From: an uncultured Terriglobales bacterium
GTDB taxonomy: Bacteria > Acidobacteriota > Terriglobia > Terriglobales > Acidobacteriaceae
Assembly: GCA_955652395.1 (NCBI GenBank)
Contig: CATPBJ010000184.1
Span: forward strand, 1 to 64,000
DNA length: 64,000 nucleotides
Reading direction: 5' to 3'
The notes beneath the pieces are model-generated. The model had not been told where the DNA came from. It did no database searches and worked only from the letters and a program-made list of their open reading frames with translations. Both the position numbers and the translations under genes were made by a program. The stretch's first letter is position 1. Each line of letters starts with the position of its first letter. Of the stretch, positions 31,238 through 41,347 are shown piece after piece.

Positions 31238-31897
31238 ATGTCTGAAACCCATGCACCCACGGCGCGGACGCGTGTCGTCCGCGAGGCTCATCGTGGGGTT
31301 TATGAGCGCGCGGCCGCTTACCAGATTCTCGATGAAGGCTTCATCTGTCACGTCGGTTTCACAGTGGACGAGCAGCCGTTTGTGATTCCGACCGCTTACG
31401 GACGATCGGGGGACAATCTCTATATTCACGGCTCGGCGGCCAGCCGGATGCTGCGCAATCTCGACAAGGGCATTCCAATGTGCATCACCGTGACGCTTCT
31501 CGAGGGCCTGGTGCTGGCTCGCTCGATTTTCAATCACTCGATGAATTATCGTTCGGTGGTCGTACTGGGCACGGCGGTTGCAGTGCAAGACGTGAAAGAA
31601 AAACTTGAAGCTTTGAAACTGCTTTCTGAGCATATCTTGCCCGGGCGCTGGGCGGAATCACGTCAGCCCAACGAGAGAGAACTCAAGCAGACGCTGGTGA
31701 TGCGGTTGCCGATCGAGGAATTTTCCGCGAAAGTGAGGCAAGGGCCGCCGATTGACGACGAAGATGACTACGCGTTCCCAACCTGGGCCGGAGTGATTCC
31801 GCTGGAGATGGTCCCGGGTGCGGCGATCGACGATCCGCGGCTGGATCCGAACAGACCGGTGCCTGCCTATGCGCGCGCGTATTCGCGCAAGCGGTAG
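31238..31897 (+). CDS. Pyridoxamine 5'-phosphate oxidase family protein (NimA-like)
   Basis: ILDEGFICHVGFTVDEQPFVIPTAYGRSGDNLYIHGSAASRML. Confidence 0.9.
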   Translation: MSETHAPTARTRVVREAHRGVYERAAAYQILDEGFICHVGFTVDEQPFVIPTAYGRSGDNLYIHGSAASRMLRNLDKGIPMCITVTLLEGLVLARSIFNHSMNYRSVVVLGTAVAVQDVKEKLEALKLLSEHILPGRWAESRQPNERELKQTLVMRLPIEEFSAKVRQGPPIDDEDDYAFPTWAGVIPLEMVPGAAIDDPRLDPNRPVPAYARAYSRKR

Positions 31898-31974
31898 CTC
31901 GAAGGCCAAAAAAATCAACCACGCGTTTCGCGGATTTACGCGGATCAAATCTGATTCGATGGTTGAAACGCGCC

Positions 31975-32009
31975 AAATCGAAAATCTACAATCAAGAATC
32001 TGAAATCTT
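31975..32009. repeat. Degenerate heptad array
   Basis: AAATCGA AAATCTA CAATCAA GAATCTG AAATCTT. Confidence 0.85.
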
Positions 32010-32010
32010 T

Positions 32011-32430
32011 TTAGTTCGTGGGGTGGGTTTCGTATTCTGAGGTTGTCATGTCGGGTTCGTTTTGTTCGCACTGCCGAATTTCCAAAATACGTGACGTCAC
32101 GATCGGTGTGCGATAACCAGGATGCCGGAATTCCAGGTGCATTCCTCGGCCGACAAAACCTATCTTAAGCATCGAGCCGCCCCAGGAGGAACCTTCGATT
32201 CTCACCAGCACGGGCTCGGGACAGAATGCAGGATGACCCCAAATCCAAGCCTCGCCCCGCCCGCGATGCACCACCGTATACCAGCGATGCTGCGTCTGAA
32301 TCTGCAGCATGGCCCGGGCAGGAATATCCTCGAGAAAGGCGCCACCTTGAATCTCCGACTCAACGATGTTGCGGTTCACGGCATCGTCGAGATTGGGATG
32401 ACAACGAAAGAACTGCGGGCAGGTGTCCAC
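32011..32430 (-). CDS. Conserved hypothetical protein
   Basis: Intact 139-aa ORF with non-repetitive composition; family not assigned. Confidence 0.5.
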   Translation of the reverse strand: MDTCPQFFRCHPNLDDAVNRNIVESEIQGGAFLEDIPARAMLQIQTQHRWYTVVHRGRGEAWIWGHPAFCPEPVLVRIEGSSWGGSMLKIGFVGRGMHLEFRHPGYRTPIVTSRILEIRQCEQNEPDMTTSEYETHPTN

Positions 32431-32718
32431 CGAGTCCCCCTGTACCTAGATCGAGTATAAACCTGCGATGCAAAATGAAAAGCGTCATTGGTACTAGTCT
32501 GCCCGGGTACTAGTCTGCCGGTTCCCGGTTCAAACCTCTTGCATGGTGGGAGGGGCCGCGAGTATCATGCCGCCCCTGTCCCTAAAGTAACGGAGAGTAC
32601 CTCATTACGGATTGACCCTTCAAATTCGTGGAGAGTACGATTCATTATCTCAGGAGGCTGCGCTGCCCGAAGTAACCCCGGACAGGCAGTGCAATGGGCT
32701 TGTAAGTCATAGATAAAT

Positions 32719-34653
32719 ATGGGGACGAAGAAGCTCAACCTGTTGACTACGACCCTGGTGGCGCTGCTTCTGGCCGGCACGGCCTGTCATACCGAGCAGG
32801 GCCAGGCGAAGCTCCCAGCACCCCAAGCTAATGCTCCGGCGCTGACTGCCGCAGTTCCAGCAGTTCCAGCGTCCGGGCCTCAGGAACTATCGGATTCGAA
32901 GCCAGCTACTCCCGAACCAGTCCAAACTGCTCCCCAGCCCAAGCCCGATCCTGTGGCTAATGTGATTGCGAATGCTGAGAAGGAATATCGGGCGGGAGAG
33001 GATAAGTTTAAGGCCGGAGACCTGGAAGCAGCCAAGCGGAATTTTGATCACGCGGTTGACCTGCTGCTGCAAAGTCCTGCCGAGATTCGCTCGGATGAAC
33101 GGGTGCAGCATGAACTGGAGCGAGTTCTCGAAGGTGTAAACCGCCCGGAACTGGCTGCCCTGCAGTCGGACAACCCGGCACCGCAACAGAAAGCGCAGCC
33201 TGCGCCGATTGATGAAGTCAACGAGGTCACGCCTCCGGTTGACCCCAACGTCAAAGCGCGTGCCGAAGCCGAGATCAAGGCTACGCACTCAGACCTGCCG
33301 CTCATGTTGACTGACCAAGTGGCAGGCTACATCAATTATTTTTCCACCACCAAGGGACACGAGACGCTGCAGCATGCCCTGGAGCGCGGCGGGCGCTATC
33401 GAGAAATGATTGAGAGCACGCTGCGGGAGCAGGGCGTTCCCCAGGAACTGATCTATCTGGCCCAGGCAGAGTCCGGTTTCCACCCTCTTGCGCTATCGCG
33501 GGTAGGGGCCCGCGGCATGTGGCAGTTCATGTCCAGTCGCGCGCGGGGCTATGGTTTGCAGCACAATTTATGGGTTGATGAGCGCCAGGACCCGGAAAAA
33601 TCCACTCGCGCCGCTGCCCATCATCTGAAAGATCTGTACAACCAGTTTGGCGACTGGTATCTGGCCATGGCCGCGTACAATTCCGGACCGGGCACGGTGC
33701 AGAGTGCGGTCAAACGCACTGGATACGCCGATTTCTGGGAGCTCTACAGGCGCAATGTGCTGCCCAAGGAAACGCGCAACTACGTGCCAATCATTCTGGC
33801 CGTCACTATCATGGCCAAGAACCCGGCGCAGTATGGATTGGACGACGTCGTTCCGGAGCAGCCGGTTCCCTATGACGCGGTGAAGATCGACTATTCGGTC
33901 GACCTTCGTCTGGTCGCTCAGTGCGTCGATGTTTCGCCCGCCACCCTGCAGGACCTGAATCCCAGCCTGCTGCGTCTGACCACTCCCAAGGACCAGACCT
34001 TTGAGCTTCGTTTGCCGGTTGGCACCAGCGACCGCTACCTAGCGGCGATCGAACCCATCCCTCCGCAGATGCGGGTGTGGTGGCGCTATCATGAGGTGAC
34101 CGCAGGGGACACGCTGGCCTCGATTGCCCGCACCTATCGCACCAGCCCAAAGGCCATCGAAAAAGAGAACCATCTGCTGGGCGACGATGAAATGAAACCG
34201 GACAGCAAGCTTATTATCCCGATTCCGCCGGGCCAACATGCGGCCACCGAAGACGGCGCCAGCTACGCCCGCCACACTTCCCGTTACAAAGTGCGCCGGG
34301 GCGACACGGTTCAGACGGTGGCCGACAATTTCAGTCTTCCGCCCACCATGATCCGCCGCTGGAATCACCTCAGGGGAGACAGCTTGCGCGGCCGCCGTAT
34401 TGTGTACGTTCACCTGCCGGTAACCCCGAGCGCCCTGGCCAGCCAACCAGCGCCAGGGTCTAAGTCTAAATCCAATAGAGGCTTACACCCGACCACTTCA
34501 AAGACGGTACAGCGTTACAAAGTGCAGCCCGGCGAGACTCTGATCTCCATTGCCAGCACTCACCACACTACGGTCGAAGCCTTGAAGCGGGACAATGGCG
34601 GCTTGGCGATGCTGCGCCCCGGCATGGTTCTGGTAATCAAAGACGTCCGATAA
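32719..34653 (+). CDS. Lytic transglycosylase with LysM domains (MltD-like)
   Basis: AESGFHPLALSRVGARGMWQFMSSRARGYGL; C-terminal LysM repeats (YKVRRGDTVQTVADNF, YKVQPGETLISIASTH). Confidence 0.94.
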   Translation: MGTKKLNLLTTTLVALLLAGTACHTEQGQAKLPAPQANAPALTAAVPAVPASGPQELSDSKPATPEPVQTAPQPKPDPVANVIANAEKEYRAGEDKFKAGDLEAAKRNFDHAVDLLLQSPAEIRSDERVQHELERVLEGVNRPELAALQSDNPAPQQKAQPAPIDEVNEVTPPVDPNVKARAEAEIKATHSDLPLMLTDQVAGYINYFSTTKGHETLQHALERGGRYREMIESTLREQGVPQELIYLAQAESGFHPLALSRVGARGMWQFMSSRARGYGLQHNLWVDERQDPEKSTRAAAHHLKDLYNQFGDWYLAMAAYNSGPGTVQSAVKRTGYADFWELYRRNVLPKETRNYVPIILAVTIMAKNPAQYGLDDVVPEQPVPYDAVKIDYSVDLRLVAQCVDVSPATLQDLNPSLLRLTTPKDQTFELRLPVGTSDRYLAAIEPIPPQMRVWWRYHEVTAGDTLASIARTYRTSPKAIEKENHLLGDDEMKPDSKLIIPIPPGQHAATEDGASYARHTSRYKVRRGDTVQTVADNFSLPPTMIRRWNHLRGDSLRGRRIVYVHLPVTPSALASQPAPGSKSKSNRGLHPTTSKTVQRYKVQPGETLISIASTHHTTVEALKRDNGGLAMLRPGMVLVIKDVR

Positions 34654-34942
34654 AGGCGCGCTCCTGGGCGCAGGCTACCGGCTTCCAGCTCATCCCGGTA
34701 CAGGAAATTCCTGAAATGAAATACACTCGACCTCTGCTATTCCACTTTGCCGACTCGGTGTAATATGCAACCTGCGAACAGCTGGTTCTCTCTACGGTCT
34801 TGCGAAAACGCTGTGCTATAATCGCGCCCCGTTCAGCCAGCACGGTAGTCTTTCAGTTGTCAGTTGTCTTTATTATTCCCTTAGTACCCGCAGCGCTTGC
34901 CCAGCGGCCCGCGCCCGGCGCGGCCCAAAACCAGGAGGAAAG

Positions 34943-35335
34943 ATGATCTTTGACGATACCCTCTACGCACGTGACAACGAGATGGATGAATTCGGCGACA
35001 GCGGAGCCTACGGCGATTCGCTGGAAGAAGACTACGAGGAGGAAGAAGAGGAAGAGGAAGCTGAAATAGCGGGCGTGATCGAGCCGCAGCCGGAGCCGGT
35101 TACGCCAGCTCCAGCCGCCCCCCGACCCTCCGGTGGCGGAGGCTCGCCGAAGCCGCCGCGCAAACCAGCGGCAAAAAAACCTGCCAGGAAGAAGCCGGCC
35201 CGAAAAGTTGCCAAGAAGAAGCCGGCCAAGAAGAAGGCGGCGCGCAAGCCCGCAAAGAAAAAAGTCGCGAAAAAGCGGCCCGCACGCAAGGCTAAAAAGT
35301 CAGCCGGTCGCAAAGGCAAACGCGGTCGCCGGTAG
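34943..35335 (+). CDS. Histone H1-like lysine/alanine-rich protein with acidic N-terminus
   Basis: LEEDYEEEEEEEEAE then AAKKPARKKPARKVAKKKPAKKKAARKPAKKKVAKKRPARKAKK. Confidence 0.8.
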   Translation: MIFDDTLYARDNEMDEFGDSGAYGDSLEEDYEEEEEEEEAEIAGVIEPQPEPVTPAPAAPRPSGGGGSPKPPRKPAAKKPARKKPARKVAKKKPAKKKAARKPAKKKVAKKRPARKAKKSAGRKGKRGRR

Positions 35336-35431
35336 GCGCAAACTCCGGTCCTCGCACTGATCGGGAGATTCGAGCAGGCGAGGACCACCTCAGCTTCCTG
35401 CAAATCGGTAGCGCTGCGGTCGATACCGACG

Positions 35432-36004
35432 CTATGCGGCTTTGGGCAGCGTCGTCGTTCCGGTCAGCTTGCGTATCCCCAGCGACATCATCACTCGCGC
35501 GACTCCGCTCATGATCATGCTCACACCCACGAGCGTGCCGATCGCCCAGGCCGAACTGGAAGGCCAGTGGAAACCGATGAACAGCGCCAGCAGCAGCGTC
35601 ACCAGCCCATCGAACAGCACCCATCCCGCCCCTCGCGCGGGGCGCAGGTTGAAGTAAAGTACGACATCCAGTACGCCTTCGATGAGAAACAGAGACGCCA
35701 GCAAGAGGGTCAATGAGGCCACTCCCAAAAGCGGATGCAGGAGCAGATATCCGCCAAAAGCGAAGTAGGCCAGACCCACCAGCAACTTCCAGATCATGCT
35801 ACCCGCGCCGTGAGCGTGAAATGCTACCACCAGATGAACGACACCGGCCAGAATGATCAGCCAGGCGATGAGCGCATTGACCGCTACCGCCGCGAGGAGC
35901 GGCGTGCCGAGGGCCACCACCCCAAACAGAATAAGCAGGACTCCCCATAGAATCGACCAGCCGGAAGCCTGCCGTAACAGTGAGCCCGGTGATTGTGCGA
36001 CCAT
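35432..36004 (-). CDS. HdeD family membrane protein
   Basis: Six-TM HdeD pattern; start taken at MVAQSPGSLLRQ. Confidence 0.85.
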   Translation of the reverse strand: MVAQSPGSLLRQASGWSILWGVLLILFGVVALGTPLLAAVAVNALIAWLIILAGVVHLVVAFHAHGAGSMIWKLLVGLAYFAFGGYLLLHPLLGVASLTLLLASLFLIEGVLDVVLYFNLRPARGAGWVLFDGLVTLLLALFIGFHWPSSSAWAIGTLVGVSMIMSGVARVMMSLGIRKLTGTTTLPKAA

Positions 36005-36169
36005 TGGTGCCTCCTTGGTCCAGTCTAGCGACGGCACATTTGACGGCACATTCTGCTCCCTGGGCACGATTTTCGCAAGCGGGACTCTGGCACCCATCCT
36101 GGGGCATCCATGCAGTGACGTGGCAACTCTTCGCTCTCGCTGGATTGCGATTTGGGTCCGGCGGATGGC

Positions 36170-36388
36170 TTACTTCTTCCCCGCAACCGCGTGCAGGCAC
36201 TTGGCGTAAAGCTCCAGCAGATGTCCAGCGTACTCTTCCGGCTTGGCCGCCGCTCCGGTACCCTGGAACCCCACTCCTGACGAACTCGTGCGGCCGTAAC
36301 CAGTGGTCATGGCGACAAACTTCATGAGATCCAGTGCGATATCTTCATTGCGGCGCCATCCAGTTGCCGCGCCTGCTACTTCCTCCAT
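36170..36388 (-). CDS. 72-aa hypothetical protein
   Basis: Intact ORF with plausible composition. Confidence 0.5.
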   Translation of the reverse strand: MEEVAGAATGWRRNEDIALDLMKFVAMTTGYGRTSSSGVGFQGTGAAAKPEEYAGHLLELYAKCLHAVAGKK

Positions 36389-36446
36389 GAAATTCCTCCG
36401 TGTCGTAGCTGATGATAGCAGAAGGCTTTCGATGGCAGTGGTGGGG

Positions 36447-36474
36447 CAGTTTCAAGTTTCCAGTTTCCGCTTTC
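36447..36474. repeat. Degenerate heptad array
   Basis: CAGTTTC AAGTTTC CAGTTTC CGCTTTC. Confidence 0.85.
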
Positions 36475-36647
36475 GAAACTGGCGGACACTCTCGTCCGCC
36501 GCCTTTGACCTGGACTCTGCATTGCGACGGCAGGGATTGCCTAGTGTGACCACACAGTCCGCGCAAAATTCCCCACGCCAAACGATTACGTCGGACAAGT
36601 CAACTTCAGAAGCGGCGGACAACAGTGTCCGCCCCACTCGGGTCGGC

Positions 36648-37334
36648 TCAGTTCACATCCTGCAAGATAGTGTAAGAAAAACCGCCGGACGGGTTGTTCA
36701 ACCCCACGAATGTCCGAACTTGGCCCGAACTCAAGGGGAGCGAGCCGGTGTCAATGACGGCGAATTTCTGGCCCACCGACGTGAGCTCGATCTCGTAGGT
36801 GCCCGCCGCCAAAGACTGGTAGCTGGCGATCGCGCCAAAGCCCAAATTGGTTAGCGTAGGGCTCACGGTAGTCAGAGCGGTTCCTGGGGTAACAATGTAG
36901 ACATCGGCTGGTCCCAGGTTCGGCGAAGCATTGACCAGGCGAATTTTGAAATCGCCCGAGGCTGGCGCCGAGTTGTTGTCGGTAAGCACGAGGTTGGCGA
37001 TTGATGAAGAAAAGTTGGAAGAAATGACAGTCGTGTCCGAACCCGAGATGAGACTGATGGATTGTTGCAGGAGCGTAGTGCTTGATCCCGAAGGCTCAAT
37101 TCCAATCTGACGGGACCCGGATTTCACAGATAGATAGCCGGTGCTGGTGCCATAAGCGAGGTTGTTCGACACCGATTTACTGTCCACCAGCACGTCGAGA
37201 CTGGATTCGTCCGGCACCGCATTCATCAGGCGGAAGCGAGTGTCTCCTGCTGAACCACATCCCGCCATGAGAAGGATTGTTGCCAGACCCAGGATGCCGG
37301 CACACAACGACATCAAGCGCAAGATTCGTCCCAC
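36648..37334 (-). CDS. DUF4397-type exported lipoprotein
   Basis: Lipobox MAGC; DTRFRLMNAVPDESSLDVLVDSKSV. Confidence 0.8.
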   Translation of the reverse strand: MGRILRLMSLCAGILGLATILLMAGCGSAGDTRFRLMNAVPDESSLDVLVDSKSVSNNLAYGTSTGYLSVKSGSRQIGIEPSGSSTTLLQQSISLISGSDTTVISSNFSSSIANLVLTDNNSAPASGDFKIRLVNASPNLGPADVYIVTPGTALTTVSPTLTNLGFGAIASYQSLAAGTYEIELTSVGQKFAVIDTGSLPLSSGQVRTFVGLNNPSGGFSYTILQDVN

Positions 37335-37604
37335 GATTTCACCCCTTGGATTTTGAAAGTTTGGAATTTACGCGCTGAACAAAAACTGACTGATGCAGAG
37401 GGTTCAATCCGGAGTTGCAACCGCTGCGTAAAGAGTGCGTCAAGACAGGTAAAGACGTGCAAAGCAGTCGTCGGTCGATTGCTTTACGAACTTTTACGTG
37501 ACTTTACCAAGTCTTTACTTTATTGCTGATCGCGAAGTGTTCTAACTAGTAGATACATTTTTCCTCCGGGAGTCGAAAGCTTCCAGCAATCGCATGAATA
37601 TGAA

Positions 37605-38180
37605 TTGGAGTGTACCTACATGTGGAATTCAATAGTCCCCAAGGGATTTTATTTCAGTCGGAGCGAGCGCCGATCGTTGGTTGCCACTCCGGTTGCCACT
37701 GCCTTTCTTGCAGCGTTGCTTAGCCTGGGCTTCGGTGCGGGGAATGCCTTTGGGCAGGATGCACAGGATGCGCCGCCACCTCCGCCGCAGCAAACCGGTC
37801 AGCAACCAGACCAGCAATCCGGCGCGGGGATAGGACGGGGCATGGGTCATCGTCCAATGCCGAGTGTGGACGATCAGATCAAGCACTTAACCAAGAAGTT
37901 GAAACTGAGCGATGACCAGCAGGCGAAGCTGAAACCCATCCTCGAAGACCAGCGCAAACAAATGGAACAGATTCACAACGACTCGTCGCTTTCCCGCGAA
38001 GACCGGTTCAGCAAGATGCAGGAGCTTCGGCAAAGTTCCGACACTCAGATCAAGAGTGTGCTGAACGATGACCAGCAGAAGAGTTTCGACAAGATGCGCG
38101 AAGAGCAACGAGACCGGATGAAGCAATGGCGCGGAGGCGGCAACGCTCCTCCCGCCGGTGCCAGCCCGGACAATCAGTAA
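37605..38180 (+). CDS. Periplasmic Spy/LTXXQ-like protein
   Basis: Signal segment; KHLTKKLKLSDDQQAKLKPILEDQRKQMEQI. Confidence 0.7.
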   Translation: MECTYMWNSIVPKGFYFSRSERRSLVATPVATAFLAALLSLGFGAGNAFGQDAQDAPPPPPQQTGQQPDQQSGAGIGRGMGHRPMPSVDDQIKHLTKKLKLSDDQQAKLKPILEDQRKQMEQIHNDSSLSREDRFSKMQELRQSSDTQIKSVLNDDQQKSFDKMREEQRDRMKQWRGGGNAPPAGASPDNQ

Positions 38181-38188
38181 GACGGCGC

Positions 38189-38250
38189 CGGACGTCGGAC
38201 CTCAGACCTCAGCTACAACCGAACCCCTGAGGTCTGAAGTCCGACGTCCG
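38189..38250. repeat. Heptad array folding into a near-perfect 24-bp-arm hairpin
   Basis: Arms 38189-38212 and 38227-38250, one mismatch, 14-nt loop; 7-bp phase across 38181-38257. Confidence 0.85.
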
Positions 38251-38353
38251 AGGTAAGATTTTTCTCCCAAGCCTCTGGGCCCGGCAACTCTTTCGCGTCG
38301 CCCGCAAGAGTTGACTGGTTCAGAGGCTCCCTTTTTGCGGCCGCCTGTACATC

Positions 38354-39067
38354 TTATTTGCTTTGGACCGCCCCCGTTGCTTTGGCGAAGGCGCTGCGCG
38401 GATTGAGCTGCACCGCCTGTTGCAACGCCTTCTCAGCGTTTGCGGCGTTCCCGTTCTTGCGACAGGCGATGGCAAGCCAGACGAAATCCTCGTCGGAGCT
38501 TGGGTCAAGCTGGGTAGCCTTGCGAAAATTCTCGATGGCCTTGTTGATATCTCCGCCGAACATCTTTGGCGCATAGAAGTATTGCCTTCCCAGACTTGCA
38601 TATACCCGAGGATTACCGGGCGCAAGCTCCAATGCTTTCTTGTTTTCCGCGACTATCTTCGGGCCGAAACGCGGACCAGCAAGAAATCCGCCCAGACCGA
38701 TTTTGCGGCCGTAGAGGTCGGCGAGCAGGCTGTGCGCATCCGCGGATTTGTCATCCAATCCGATCGAGTGTTGTACGGCAGTGATGGCCTCCTCAAGCGC
38801 CTGCTCAGCGGGTTTGTTCTCGTGACGGGCTGCATAAGACTCCACCAGATAGGAATCCACTCGCGCCAGCTGATAGAAGTAGACCGGGCTGCCGCTGGTC
38901 TGCACCAGGCGGCTGAAGTAGTTTTTGGCGTCGGCGAGGGGTTTCTCCTCCAACGTCGTGCGGCCCTCTTCGAGAAGACGCAAGGCGTCGGCCAGGACGG
39001 GATCTGGCGCTTGAGCCAGGCTCAGGCAGGAGGACAGGAGAAGAAGCAAAATTGTTTGCAGCCGCAT
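38354..39067 (-). CDS. Exported TPR-repeat protein
   Basis: Signal peptide MRLQTILLLLLSSCLSLAQA; TPR-like repeats; start at 39067. Confidence 0.8.
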   Translation of the reverse strand: MRLQTILLLLLSSCLSLAQAPDPVLADALRLLEEGRTTLEEKPLADAKNYFSRLVQTSGSPVYFYQLARVDSYLVESYAARHENKPAEQALEEAITAVQHSIGLDDKSADAHSLLADLYGRKIGLGGFLAGPRFGPKIVAENKKALELAPGNPRVYASLGRQYFYAPKMFGGDINKAIENFRKATQLDPSSDEDFVWLAIACRKNGNAANAEKALQQAVQLNPRSAFAKATGAVQSK

Positions 39068-39141
39068 CCTGCTGGGTATTGTAGCGCCCGGGGAAACGGA
39101 GGCGTGCGCATCGAGGCATCCCGCGCGGCCTAGGGCTGACT

Positions 39142-39537
39142 CTACTTTGCCTGGGGCATTTCGCACATCAGGGCCAGCAGATTCTTTTCGGGATCGCGGA
39201 AGAAAGTCATCCACAGATCGTGGGTCGGCATTTTCGCGATCAGATGAGGCGTGTCTTCGAAGTGCACGCCACGGCTGAGCATTTGCCGGTGTGCGCTTAC
39301 GATGTCGGGTACTGTAAAGTACAGAACTGAGCTGGGATGGTCGAACTCCGGCTTCTCGGGACGGCTGAGCATAAGGCGAACTCCGCCACAGTCGAAGAAC
39401 GCCAGGGCGCCGGTGGTGAACAACAGGGGTAGGCCGAGGATGTCCCGGTAAAACGCGGTGGCACGGTCGACATCGTAAACGTTGATCGCGATCTGGCCGA
39501 GTCGCGAAATCCTGACAGGCAGGGTTGCGGAAGTCAT
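39142..39537 (-). CDS. VOC family (glyoxalase-like) protein
   Basis: QIAINVYDVDRATAFYRDILGLPLLF. Confidence 0.92.
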   Translation of the reverse strand: MTSATLPVRISRLGQIAINVYDVDRATAFYRDILGLPLLFTTGALAFFDCGGVRLMLSRPEKPEFDHPSSVLYFTVPDIVSAHRQMLSRGVHFEDTPHLIAKMPTHDLWMTFFRDPEKNLLALMCEMPQAK

Positions 39538-39561
39538 GGCGGTCAGCCTCCAAGCTCAATC

Positions 39562-39576
39562 GTTAGTACAGCTAAC
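39562..39576. promoter_or_regulatory. Candidate MarR operator GTTAG-TACAG-CTAAC
   Basis: Inverted repeat in the 47-bp divergent gap between VOC and marR genes. Confidence 0.5.
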
Positions 39577-39584
39577 TATATTTC

Positions 39585-40052
39585 ATGGGTGAACGCAAAC
39601 CAAAAAAAAGGCCTTTGCCGGAGACGAGCGCCATCGCCGACCGGCTGCATTCGACAGCCATACACCTGCTGCGCCGGGTGCGCAAACAGGATGCCGCCAC
39701 GGGCGAAGGCCCGGCCCGGCTCTCGGCATTGTCGGTGCTGGTCTTCGGCGGTCCGATGACGCTGGGCCAGCTGGCGGCCGCCGAACAGGTGAAACCCCCC
39801 ACCATGAGTCGCATCGTGACCGGACTGGAGCACAGCCGGTTGGCGGAGCGTAGGACGGATTCGAAAGATGCGCGGCGGGTGCGAATTCACGCCACCGCGA
39901 GCGGCGAGCACCTCCTGCATCAGGGCAGGCGGCGCAGAATTGAATATCTGGCGCGCTACCTCGACGGGCTGACCGGGCAGGAGTTGGCCACTCTCGATGA
40001 AGGGGTCCAAGTGTTGGAAAGGGTTCTGCGTGACTGGCCGTCGGAAGGATGA
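39585..40052 (+). CDS. MarR family transcriptional regulator
   Basis: Winged helix: LGQLAAAEQVKPPTMSRIVTGLEHSRLAERRTDSKDARRVRIHAT. Confidence 0.93.
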   Translation: MGERKPKKRPLPETSAIADRLHSTAIHLLRRVRKQDAATGEGPARLSALSVLVFGGPMTLGQLAAAEQVKPPTMSRIVTGLEHSRLAERRTDSKDARRVRIHATASGEHLLHQGRRRRIEYLARYLDGLTGQELATLDEGVQVLERVLRDWPSEG

Positions 40053-40079
40053 CCAGCCGAATTTCAATCAACAATCTGG

Positions 40080-40600
40080 CTAGGTCTCAATTCCCACGTG
40101 GCCAATGCGCCCGATCAAGTAGTCATGGACTTTCTTGCCCGACTCCATGGCCATCACTTCGACCGGATAGGCGTGGTTGTGAGGGCGCAAAACCAGGTGA
40201 TTCCCGGCAACCTACACGTATTTCACGGTGCAGTTTCCGTTGCGGGCAACCGCGTACATATTGGATTCGCCCTTGCGATAGGGCTTGAGTGAATTGTAGT
40301 GGCGGTCAATCAGGACAAGTGCCCCGGGCAGGAGGCGAGGATACATGCTCATGCCCTCGCGCCCGTCGGCCCGGATGATTACGAAACGCTCCCAGCCTTC
40401 GCGGTCACCCTCCATTTCGGGGCGCAGCTTGCACAGGAAACTTTTCTTGAGCTTCAGAATGTCTTTTACCTTCATGCTCATGATCAGAGGCTGACGCGCT
40501 GCGACAGCCCCGTCGACCAGAAGGACATTGTCGAACTCATCCTCACTGGGGGGACCGATGCTGGCGCGCTTGTTGATTTCGCTGGGATCGGTATAGCGTA
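40080..40600 (-). pseudogene. S24/LexA-like peptidase regulator remnant
   Basis: Frame reads YTDPSEINKRASIGPPSEDEFDNVLLVDGAVAARQPLIMSMKVKD...NCTVKYV*VAGNHLVLRPHNHAYPVEVMAMESGKKVHDYLIGRIGHVGIET*; internal TAG and no N-terminal HTH. Confidence 0.75.
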
Positions 40601-41079
40601 TTGCTATTCAAAAACACGAAGGAACATCTGAGAGGAAATATTTCTTTCGACTTTTTTGGGGAAATCAGGAGCTATACGATGAGCGCCTGGTATAGCCATT
40701 TTCCTTGAGGGGGATTTCATTTACCAGAGCACAGCAACTCACCATCCGCGAGCGAGGAAAACAGTTTCGGGGAATTTCGGCGCAAGGTGCGAGCCGCGGA
40801 AATGCTTTCTTCCGCCATGGAGCGGCTATTGCGAGAGCTCCAGTTTACGGGCCGGCTCAGCGTCGTGGTGTAGAATAGCCGCGTGCCGACATCCGGCTAT
40901 GAGGAGGGTTATTTCCGCCGGCCTACAGTTTCTTAGTTGAGGTTCAGGCCAACATTTCCCCATTCAAACATTACCACGCACTCATAACTACTAGTCCCGA
41001 CAGGTCGTCGTACGAGAAACGAGCCCTGTGACCGAGCAATCGGCACGGGGCCTTTTAGTTTGCTTGCAGCGAGTCAGCG

Positions 41080-41337
41080 ATGGAGGCAATCATGAAGATC
41101 GAAGATCCGGAAGTGATCCAGTTGGAGCTGAAGTATTGTGAACGTTGTGGGGCGCTGTGGTTGCGACTCCGCGGGGCGCAGCAGGTCTATTGCGCTCCGT
41201 GCGATCTGGAAATGCTGGACCTGTTCTGTCCGCGCCAAGTGAGCAGCAGACCGCGCTTGCCGGCAAACCATAAGATCGAAGTCAAGGCGCAGCCTGGCGA
41301 TCTATCGGCCATTTGCGGAAAGGGAGGAACGGCATGA
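41080..41337 (+). CDS. Small zinc-ribbon-like protein
   Basis: CERCGALWLR...CAPC; 85 aa. Confidence 0.6.
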   Translation: MEAIMKIEDPEVIQLELKYCERCGALWLRLRGAQQVYCAPCDLEMLDLFCPRQVSSRPRLPANHKIEVKAQPGDLSAICGKGGTA

Positions 41338-41347
41338 CTCTCATTCC

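Noticed and set aside
35161-35330. Repetitive AAGAAGCCGGCC text in the histone-like gene as a DNA repeat
   Set aside because: Explained by the KKPA/RKPA protein repeat
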